NCBI GenBank assembly: GCA_900550965.1
Contig: URUC01000097.1
Span: 1-6,627, forward strand
DNA from: an uncultured Collinsella sp.
GTDB taxonomy: Bacteria > Actinomycetota > Coriobacteriia > Coriobacteriales > Coriobacteriaceae
Reading direction: 5' to 3'
DNA length: 6,627 bases
Part shown: in pieces, positions 1 through 5,227 of the stretch
Layout of the letters: each line of letters opens with the position of its first letter
How positions within the stretch are numbered: the stretch's first letter is position 1
The notes under the pieces: generated by a model
Databases searched by the model: none
Told to the model about the DNA's origin: nothing
What the model saw: only the letters and a program-made list of their open reading frames with translations
Made by a program: the position numbers and the translations under genes

Positions 1-55
1 GGGTGGCCTTGCTCAGGGAAGTTCGCGAAGCCCGCTTCCCGGAGCAAGGCCACCC
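1..55 (-). terminator. Strong hairpin downstream of phosphoketolase gene, probable terminator
   Basis: Bases 1-21 and 35-55 are inverted repeats pairing at 20 of 21 positions (single mismatch at base 15 against 41), with a 13-base loop. The structure lies 43 bases past the phosphoketolase stop codon, on the 3' side of that transcript. The expected T-run would fall left of base 1 and cannot be seen, so termination is inferred from the stem alone. Alternatives are a processing or stability hairpin, or one copy of a dispersed palindromic repeat. The arms may continue beyond the window. Confidence 0.55.
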
Positions 56-97
56 CGCCGGGCAAGGCCCCAGCGCGAGGCCGTCCCGGATGCCTAC

Positions 98-2626
98 CTA
101 CTCGTTGTCGCCTGCGGTCATCTGCGTTGCGGAGAGCGTGCCGTCGGCGGCAGTTGCAGCCGCAGCGTCGGGCCAGACCCAGTCGGTAAAGGCCGGGTGA
201 TCGAAGCCCTCGTCGCACGCGAACTCAAAGGCCTCGGTGCGGAAGGCCTCCCACTCATCAATCTGCTCTGCAAACTTGTCGGCGTCGACCATGCGCAGCA
301 CGTCGGCGGCCAGGGCCCAGCGGTCCATGTTGTTCAGACGCAGCATGTCGAACGGCGTGGTCGTGGAGCCCTTCTCCTCGTAGCCGTGGACGCGGAAGGC
401 GTCGTGGCCGGGGCGGTTCCAGATCAGGCGGCGAATCGTGCCGGCATAGGCGTGGAATGCGAAGAGCACGGGCTTCTCACCGCAGCCGAACAGCTCAGCC
501 CAACGCTCGTCGCTTATAGCCTGGTCGTTCTCGCAGACGTTCTGGATCTTGAGCAGATCGACCACGTTGACGAACCACACCTTAATGCCCAACTCGCGCA
601 GCATATCGGTTGCAGCCAGAGCCTCGAGCGTCGGCACGTCACCGCAGGTCGCAACCACGACGTCGGCCTCGGCGAGTGAACCAGCGGTCGATGCCCACTT
701 CCAAGTCGCGACGCCCTCGGCGAGCTCGGCGCAGGCCTCGTCAACCGTCTGGAAGGTCGGGGCGGGCTGCTTGCCGCAGAAAATGGCGTTGACGCAGTCG
801 GTGGACTGGTAGACGCGCTCGGCCACAGCGAGGGCCATGTTGGCGTCGGCCGGATAGTAAGCATTCACGATATGCGTGTCGTTGGCCTTGTTGAGCAGCA
901 GGTCGATAAAGCCGGGGTCCTGGTGCGAGAAGCCGTTGTGGTCCTGACGCCAAACATGGCTCGACAGCAAAATGTTGAGGCCGCTGATGGGAGCACGCCA
1001 CGGAATCTCGCGCTTGGTGGCCTCGAGCCACTTGCAGTGCTGGTTGACCATGGAATCGACCACGTGGACAAAGCTCTCGTAGGAGCTCCACACGCCGGAG
1101 CGGCCGGTGAGCACGTAGGCCTCGAGGAAGCCCTCGCACTGGTGCTCGGACAGCTGCTCGACAACCTTACCGGAGCCGGCCAGCAGCTCGTCGTTGGCCT
1201 CGTCCTCGTAGAAGCCGGCATCCCACTGCTTCTTGGTCACCTTGTAGGCGGCCTGCAGGCGGTTAGACGCGGTCTCGTCGGGACCAAAGATGCGGAAATC
1301 GTCCATGTTCTTGGCCAGAACGTCGGCAGTGTACTCACCAAAGACGCGAGCGGCCTCGGTGGAGCCCCAGCCATGACCCTTAGTTGCGACGGGGACCTCG
1401 TGGGCATGAATATCGGGCAGCTCGAGCTCGCGACGCACCTTGCCGCCATTCGCGTTGGGATTGGCGCCGATACGCAGCTCGCCGGTCGGCATAAAGGCCG
1501 TCACCTCGGGGCGTACCTGGCCCTCGGGCGTAAAGAGCTCCTCGGGCTTATAGGAGCGCAGCCACTCGCGCAACACGCGGAAGTGCTCGTGAGTGTCCTT
1601 GGCACTCGCCAGCGGCACCTGATGGGCGCGCCAGGAGTCCTCGGTCTTCTTGCCGTCGATGTGCTTGGGGCAGGTCCAACCCTTGGGAGTACGGAACACG
1701 ATCATGGGGTAGGCAGGGCGGGCCACGGTCTCGCCTGCGGCGGCCTGGGCCTGCGCGGTGGCCTTGATGTCGCAGATCTCGTCAAAGACCTGCTCAAACA
1801 GGGCGGCGAAACGCACATGAATGCTCGCGTGGCTCTCGTCGTCAAAGCCGGCGACAAAGAAGTGCGGCTTGTAGCCCATGCCCTCAAAGAACTTGGTGAG
1901 CTCCTCGTCGGACACGCGGGCGAGGATGGTGGGGTTGGCGATCTTGTAACCGTTGAGGTGTAGGATCGGCAGGACGATACCGTCGGTTGCCGGGTTCACG
2001 AGCTTGTTCGACTGCCAAGAGGTCGCAAGCGGACCGGTCTCGGACTCGCCATCGCCCACCACGGCCACGGCCAGCAGGCTCGGGTTGTCCATAACGGCGC
2101 CGTAGGCGTGGCTGAGCGTGTAGCCGAGCTCGCCGCCCTCGTGGATGGAACCGGGCGTCTCGGGCGCAAAGTGGCTCGGGATGCCGCCGGGATAGGAGAA
2201 CTGGCGGAAGAACTTCTGCAGGCCGGCCTCGTCATTGGTGATGTCGGGGCGGATCTCACGGTAGGTGCCATCGAGCAGCGACTGGGCGGTGCCAGCAGGG
2301 CCACCGTGGCCCGGGCCCATCAAGAAAATGGCGTTCTGGTTGTGATCGGCGATGAGGCGGTTGACGTGGCCGAACAGGAAGTTGATGCCGGGCGTGGTGC
2401 CCCAGTGGCCAACCAGGCGGTGCTTAACGTCCGGACGACCGAAGTCGCGCACCTCACCGGTTTTCTCGTCGACAAAGTCGGGGCGCATTAGCGGGTTAGA
2501 GCGAAGGTAGATCTGACCGACGGACAGATAGTTCGATGCGCGCCAATACAGGTCGACGCCCTCGAGCTCGGAAGCCGGCACCTCGTGGCCCAGCTTTTGC
2601 CACGGCGTCCCCAGTGTTTTAGCCAT
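98..2626 (-). CDS. xfp: Phosphoketolase (xylulose-5-phosphate / fructose-6-phosphate), ThDP-dependent
   Basis: Cytoplasmic thiamine-diphosphate enzyme that splits xylulose 5-phosphate, and in many members fructose 6-phosphate, with inorganic phosphate to give acetyl phosphate plus glyceraldehyde 3-phosphate or erythrose 4-phosphate. The 842-residue product is full length (family usually about 790-830) and has the N-terminal, central and C-terminal phosphoketolase regions. Visible signatures: GHWGTTPG near 73-80, GPGHGGPA at 104-111, the family motif EGGELGY at 163-169, and the ThDP/metal motif GDGE at 191-194 followed by Asn225. Later come a CPKHIDGKKTED block near 319-330, FGPDE near 447-451, and a His-rich SSHVWRQDHNGFSHQDPG block at 555-572. 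The ATG at 2626 has AAGGGA (2635-2640) eight bases upstream. The last 20 or so residues are an Ala/Thr-rich tail beyond the conserved fold. The gene follows the LacI-type regulator in the same direction, with two operators in its promoter region. Substrate preference cannot be read from the sequence. Confidence 0.97.
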   Translation of the reverse strand: MAKTLGTPWQKLGHEVPASELEGVDLYWRASNYLSVGQIYLRSNPLMRPDFVDEKTGEVRDFGRPDVKHRLVGHWGTTPGINFLFGHVNRLIADHNQNAIFLMGPGHGGPAGTAQSLLDGTYREIRPDITNDEAGLQKFFRQFSYPGGIPSHFAPETPGSIHEGGELGYTLSHAYGAVMDNPSLLAVAVVGDGESETGPLATSWQSNKLVNPATDGIVLPILHLNGYKIANPTILARVSDEELTKFFEGMGYKPHFFVAGFDDESHASIHVRFAALFEQVFDEICDIKATAQAQAAAGETVARPAYPMIVFRTPKGWTCPKHIDGKKTEDSWRAHQVPLASAKDTHEHFRVLREWLRSYKPEELFTPEGQVRPEVTAFMPTGELRIGANPNANGGKVRRELELPDIHAHEVPVATKGHGWGSTEAARVFGEYTADVLAKNMDDFRIFGPDETASNRLQAAYKVTKKQWDAGFYEDEANDELLAGSGKVVEQLSEHQCEGFLEAYVLTGRSGVWSSYESFVHVVDSMVNQHCKWLEATKREIPWRAPISGLNILLSSHVWRQDHNGFSHQDPGFIDLLLNKANDTHIVNAYYPADANMALAVAERVYQSTDCVNAIFCGKQPAPTFQTVDEACAELAEGVATWKWASTAGSLAEADVVVATCGDVPTLEALAATDMLRELGIKVWFVNVVDLLKIQNVCENDQAISDERWAELFGCGEKPVLFAFHAYAGTIRRLIWNRPGHDAFRVHGYEEKGSTTTPFDMLRLNNMDRWALAADVLRMVDADKFAEQIDEWEAFRTEAFEFACDEGFDHPAFTDWVWPDAAAATAADGTLSATQMTAGDNE

Positions 2627-2684
2627 TGTTTATGTCCCTTCGCTGTGCGGTCGCCCTCCGATACGGCAACCTTTCGTTGGGACT

Positions 2685-2690
2685 AGTATA
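2685..2690 (-). promoter_or_regulatory. Probable -10 box of phosphoketolase promoter
   Basis: Read on the minus strand this is TATACT, a good -10 hexamer, lying just downstream of the two operators. It would start transcription near base 2678 and give a leader of about 50 bases. No convincing -35 hexamer is found at 16-18 bp; that stretch is occupied by the operators. The promoter may therefore be intrinsically weak or activator-dependent. Confidence 0.5.
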
Positions 2691-2692
2691 TT

Positions 2693-2710
2693 TGCTAAAA
2701 CGTTTTATCA
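2693..2710. promoter_or_regulatory. LacI-type operator 1, phosphoketolase promoter
   Basis: An 18-bp near-perfect palindrome with a central CG step. Its core TAAAACGTTTTA (2696-2707) is fully symmetric, and the outer TG/CA pairs also match, with one mismatched pair (2695/2708). An even-length palindrome centred on CG is typical of LacI/GalR-family sites. The site sits immediately upstream of the probable -10 box, where a bound repressor would block RNA polymerase. The adjacent LacI-family gene is the obvious candidate binder; that link is inferred. Confidence 0.8.
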
Positions 2711-2712
2711 TG

Positions 2713-2732
2713 GTGAAAAAACGTTTTATCAC
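2713..2732. promoter_or_regulatory. LacI-type operator 2, phosphoketolase promoter
   Basis: A 20-bp palindrome with 9 of 10 pairs matching (mismatch 2717/2728) and a central CG at 2722-2723. It shares the 14-base stretch AAAACGTTTTATCA with operator 1 as a direct repeat (2697-2710 and 2718-2731). The centres are exactly 21 bp apart, about two helical turns, so two repressor dimers would lie on the same DNA face. The site covers the region where the -35 element would be. Confidence 0.8.
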
Positions 2733-2830
2733 TCTTATCAATCCCATCGATTAGCAAAACGCGACATTCACCTGCGGCGTTGATTGTCACAGGTGCTCCA
2801 CATTCGGTCTCTGCAAATTGGTAAACGTGT

Positions 2831-3859
2831 TTAGTTGTGTTTAGTAAGTTCGAGCACGCTGTCCTTAACGATAAGCTCCGGCTCCAGAACGACCTCTTCG
2901 GCACGCCTGCCGCCCCTACCGGCAAGACGCTTGGACATGCAGCCAAAAGCATGCTCCGCAAGGACACCAGGGTCCTGCTCAATCGCGGTCAGCGCCGGCT
3001 CAAAGAGAACGTCGGCCGCCGAGTTGTCATAGCTCACCACCGAGATATCGCCCGGGATGCTCTTCCCCATCTCGTGCAAGCGCTTGAGCAAACCGAGGGC
3101 AATGTTATCCGAGCTTGCGAACACGGCAGTGGCGTCAGTTGCGAGCACCGCCTCCGAGGCCTCGTATGCGCTCGGAATGTAGTACTCGCTCTCAAACTCC
3201 AAACGCGCGTCGATCGGCAGGCCAACCTCGCGCAGCGCGCGCTCATAGCCGGCAAGTCGCTTGCGACCCGTATTGGAACGGCGGGCATTAACCAGGCAGG
3301 CAATACGGCGGTGGCCTTGCTCGATCAGATAGCGGGTAGCCATATAGCCGCCCATCTCGTGGTCGAACATCACCTTGTCGCACTCGAGCCCCTCAATGGC
3401 ACGGTCGACCATTACGGCCGGGATGGGCAGGTGGCTGACTTCTTCGCGCAGGGCGCGGTCATCGGAGAACTCGTCACCCACCACCAGAAAGACGCCATCA
3501 ACGCCGCGCGTCACCAGCTGGCGCAGCAGCTCCAGATCGTCATCGGCGCTTCCGCCCGAGCTGGTAATGAAGAGCGCATAGCCGTCCTCGCGGCAGCGCT
3601 TTTCCAGGCTACCGGCGAGCGAGGCAAAAAAGCGGCTCTCGATGTTAGGGACGATAAGGCCCAGCGTGCGCGACTCGCGCATGACCAGGCTGCGCGCAAT
3701 CTGGTTGGGAACATAGTGGTTGCGCGCCGCGACCTCTTTGATGAGTTTGCGGTTTTCTTCCGAGATGCGACAGGGCCGATTATTGAGAACAAGCGAGACC
3801 GACGAGGGGGAAAGCCCCACCTCCTGGGCGATCTGCTTGAGGGTGACTTTGTTGGCCAT
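2831..3859 (-). CDS. LacI/GalR-family transcriptional regulator
   Basis: A 342-residue DNA-binding regulator of normal family length. The N-terminal helix-turn-helix spans about residues 5-27 (TLKQIAQEVGLSPSSVSLVLN). It is followed by the hinge helix PNQIARSLVM at 51-60; Leu58 matches the residue that PurR and LacI insert at the central operator step. Residues 65-342 form the periplasmic-binding-protein-like effector domain, starting TLGLIVPNIESRFF, with DNIALGLLKRLHEMG at 251-265, the late motif SVVSYDN at 273-279 (commonly GxDD or GYDD) and LTAIEQD at 290-296. ATG at 3859 has AAGGAG four bases upstream (3864-3869). The gene is divergent from murB and lies 204 bp upstream of the phosphoketolase gene in the same orientation. 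Palindromic sites before both the phosphoketolase gene and this gene suggest local control and autoregulation. The effector is unknown; a sugar or sugar phosphate is likely from family precedent. Confidence 0.93.
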   Translation of the reverse strand: MANKVTLKQIAQEVGLSPSSVSLVLNNRPCRISEENRKLIKEVAARNHYVPNQIARSLVMRESRTLGLIVPNIESRFFASLAGSLEKRCREDGYALFITSSGGSADDDLELLRQLVTRGVDGVFLVVGDEFSDDRALREEVSHLPIPAVMVDRAIEGLECDKVMFDHEMGGYMATRYLIEQGHRRIACLVNARRSNTGRKRLAGYERALREVGLPIDARLEFESEYYIPSAYEASEAVLATDATAVFASSDNIALGLLKRLHEMGKSIPGDISVVSYDNSAADVLFEPALTAIEQDPGVLAEHAFGCMSKRLAGRGGRRAEEVVLEPELIVKDSVLELTKHN

Positions 3860-3894
3860 CTCGCTCCTTCCGGGTTTACGCGCAATCTCTTGAA

Positions 3895-3900
3895 AGTATA
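3895..3900 (-). promoter_or_regulatory. Probable -10 box of LacI-type regulator gene
   Basis: Minus-strand TATACT, the same hexamer as the candidate -10 of the phosphoketolase gene, about 35 bases before the regulator start codon. A 17-bp spacer would place the -35 element at 3918-3923, where the sequence is a poor match and touches the candidate third operator. Confidence 0.4.
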
Positions 3901-3921
3901 GCGACTACCCCTCTACCTCGG

Positions 3922-3938
3922 TGATAAACACTTTACCA
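3922..3938. promoter_or_regulatory. Candidate third LacI-type operator (autoregulatory)
   Basis: On the plus strand this reads TGATAAA-CAC-TTTACCA: two 7-base arms with 6 of 7 pairs matching around a 3-base centre. Read on the minus strand, operators 1 and 2 are TGATAAA-ACGT-TTTAGCA and TGATAAA-ACGT-TTTTTCA. The left arm is therefore identical in all three and the right arm closely related, but the centre is one base shorter and lacks the CG step. It reaches the expected -35 region of the regulator gene, so weak autoregulation is plausible. It also lies about 55 bp upstream of the murB -10 candidate. Confidence 0.45.
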
Positions 3939-3993
3939 ATCCGGTGGACGGCTGTTTTATCGCCGCCAGCGCACCAAATCCGTCCGGGTGGGG

Positions 3994-3999
3994 TATATT
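3994..3999 (+). promoter_or_regulatory. Possible -10 box of murB promoter
   Basis: TATATT in an otherwise GC-rich stretch, about 44 bases before the preferred murB start. The expected -35 position (near 3971-3976) has no good match. A perfect 10-bp palindrome, CAATCGATTG (4001-4010), follows directly and would overlap the transcription start. Confidence 0.35.
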
Positions 4000-4042
4000 G
4001 CAATCGATTGATGACAACGACCACCAAAAGGCGGATATTCGT

Positions 4043-5005
4043 ATGCACGAGAACGATTTTTTTAACGAGGACCTGCTGTGCGCGCTCGCTGGCGTTGCCG
4101 GCGAGGACAACGTGCTGATGAGCGAGCCCATGCGCGAGCACACCACGTTTAAGATCGGCGGTCCGGCCGACGTCTTTGTCACGCCCGATACTGAGCAGGG
4201 CCTCGTCGCCACGCTCGATACCTGCTATCGCTGCGACCTGCCACTCACCATCGTGGGCAACGGCTCCGACTTGCTCGTCGGCGACAAGGGCATCCGCGGC
4301 GTCGTCGTAGCGCTGGGCGAGGGCCTCTCCGACATTACGGTCAACGGCACGCACGTCACGGCGGCAGCCGGCGCCTTGCTTTCCGATGTCGCCGCGGCGG
4401 CAGCCGAGGCCGGTCTCACCGGCATGGAGCCCATCTCGGGCATTCCCGGATCGGTCGGCGGCGCCTGCTACATGAACGCCGGTGCCTACGGTGCCTGCAT
4501 GGCCGATGTGCTGGAGTCCGTGCGCGTCTACAAGCCCGCCCGCATGCTTGACGACGGTACCCGCGGTAGCGGCAGCATCATCGAGTTCGATGTCGACGAG
4601 CTCAACCTGGGTTATCGCAAGAGCCGCATCGCCGACGACGGCTTCATCGTGCTTTCGGCCACTTTCAATCTCGCCCCGGGCAACGCCGCGATGATCAAGG
4701 CCGACATGGATGACTACCGCCAGCGCCGCGAGGACAAGCAGCCGCTCGACATGCCGAGCGCCGGCTCCACCTTCAAGCGCCCCGAGGGCTACTTTGCCGG
4801 CAAGCTCATCATGGACGCCGGCCTGCGAGGACACGCCATCGGCGGCGCGCAAGTGAGCGAAAAGCACTGCGGCTTCATCGTCAACGCCGACCACGCCACC
4901 GCCGCCGATGTCGACGAACTCATCCGCTACATCCAAACAACCGTCAAAGACCAATTCGACGTGGACCTCGAACCCGAAGTCCACCGAGTCGGCGAATTCC
5001 TCTAA
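4043..5005 (+). CDS. murB: UDP-N-acetylenolpyruvoylglucosamine reductase
   Basis: FAD-dependent cytoplasmic enzyme that uses NADPH to reduce UDP-GlcNAc-enolpyruvate to UDP-N-acetylmuramate, the second committed step of peptidoglycan precursor synthesis. From the preferred start the protein has 320 residues, normal for the family. FAD-domain motifs are TTFKIGGPADVF at 34-45, the VGNGSDLLV loop at 71-79 and PGSVGGACYMNAGAYG at 135-150. The C-terminal substrate domain has YRKS at 191-194, SAGSTFKRP at 239-247 with Ser242 as the probable proton donor, IGGAQVSEKHCGFIVN at 266-281, and LEPEV at 309-313 with Glu312 as the likely catalytic acid. The frame is open back to an ATG at 3944, but conserved sequence begins only after 4043, and AGGCGG lies eight bases before 4043. 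The extra 33 residues look non-coding and would cover the candidate promoter. Divergent from the LacI-type gene; ends at a hairpin terminator. Confidence 0.96.
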   Translation: MHENDFFNEDLLCALAGVAGEDNVLMSEPMREHTTFKIGGPADVFVTPDTEQGLVATLDTCYRCDLPLTIVGNGSDLLVGDKGIRGVVVALGEGLSDITVNGTHVTAAAGALLSDVAAAAAEAGLTGMEPISGIPGSVGGACYMNAGAYGACMADVLESVRVYKPARMLDDGTRGSGSIIEFDVDELNLGYRKSRIADDGFIVLSATFNLAPGNAAMIKADMDDYRQRREDKQPLDMPSAGSTFKRPEGYFAGKLIMDAGLRGHAIGGAQVSEKHCGFIVNADHATAADVDELIRYIQTTVKDQFDVDLEPEVHRVGEFL

Positions 5006-5009
5006 AAAA

Positions 5010-5044
5010 GAAGGCCCCGAAAGGGGCCTTCACTTTCTTTTATT
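5010..5044. terminator. Bidirectional intrinsic terminator between murB and hydrolase gene
   Basis: A 9-bp perfect stem (5010-5018 with 5023-5031) closes a GAAA loop, starting five bases after the murB stop. On the plus strand the stem is followed by T-rich sequence (5032-5044). On the minus strand it is followed directly by six T residues (complement of 5004-5009), an even better tail. It can therefore stop murB transcription and also catch transcripts from the convergent hydrolase gene. Confidence 0.88.
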
Positions 5045-5083
5045 CAGACAACCAATCCGGTGCGTAGCGCCCCGAACCCGAGA

Positions 5084-5219
5084 GGGCCGCGTGCCCGACC
5101 GCAATATATTTGATTGATCGCGAGTTCCGCACGCAAAGAAGGCCACTTAATGTGGCCTTCGTCTTGCGCAGGACTGCCCGAGCAGACAATCAAATATATT
5201 GCGGGCGGGCACGCGGCCC
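5084..5219. repeat. 136-bp element with 33-bp inverted arms and a nested hairpin
   Basis: The arms at 5084-5116 and 5187-5219 are inverted repeats matching at 32 of 33 positions (mismatch 5098 against 5205). Each arm joins a GC-rich outer half (GGGCCGCGTGCCCG) to an AT-rich inner half (CAATATATTTGATTG). The 70-bp interior contains a separate hairpin at 5132-5168. No open reading frame or transposase is present, and I see no clear target-site duplication next to the arms. It resembles a miniature inverted-repeat element or a dispersed palindromic intergenic repeat. It could instead be a folded 3' untranslated region of the hydrolase mRNA. Copy number elsewhere in the genome is unknown from this window. 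Confidence 0.75.
5132..5168 (-). terminator. Nested hairpin, possible terminator of hydrolase gene
   Basis: A perfect 9-bp stem (5138-5146 with 5152-5160) has a 5-base loop. It is extended by an outer CGCAA/TTGCG stem (5132-5136 with 5164-5168) across a small internal bulge. On the minus strand the inner stem is followed by CTTTG, a weak U-tail, about 70 bases after the hydrolase stop codon. It begins with the same GAAGGCC sequence as the murB terminator stem. Termination here is plausible but less convincing than at 5010-5031. Confidence 0.5.
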
Positions 5220-5227
5220 AGTCGGCT

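Noticed and set aside
872..1963. Long plus-strand open frame (363 codons) inside the phosphoketolase gene
   Set aside because: It is antisense to well-conserved phosphoketolase sequence, shows no recognisable domain, and is the kind of stop-free shadow frame expected in GC-rich coding DNA.
2751..2764. TTAGCAAAACGCGA considered as a further LacI-type half-site
   Set aside because: Shares only AAAACG with the operators, has no symmetric second half, and is out of phase with the 21-bp spacing.
2769..2795. CACCTG/CAGGTG stem between the regulator and phosphoketolase genes, considered as a terminator
   Set aside because: Only 6 bp with a 15-base loop and no T-run following on the minus strand, so read-through from the regulator gene is not excluded.
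3310..3322. 13-bp match between the edge hairpin arm (2-14) and the LacI-type gene
   Set aside because: The copy at 3310-3322 encodes conserved regulator sequence and has no paired arm, so it looks coincidental.
2837..3901. Plus-strand open frame (354 codons) opposite the LacI-type regulator
   Set aside because: Antisense shadow of a gene with clear helix-turn-helix and effector-domain motifs; no recognisable family of its own.
3905..4984. Minus-strand open frame (359 codons) opposite murB
   Set aside because: murB motifs on the plus strand are unmistakable; the antisense translation is low-complexity Val/Gly/Ala-rich with no recognised fold.
3935..5062. 12-bp direct repeat ACCAATCCGGTG on both sides of murB (3935-3946 and 5051-5062)
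   Set aside because: About one 12-bp match is expected by chance in a window this size, and nothing else suggests insertion of the murB segment.
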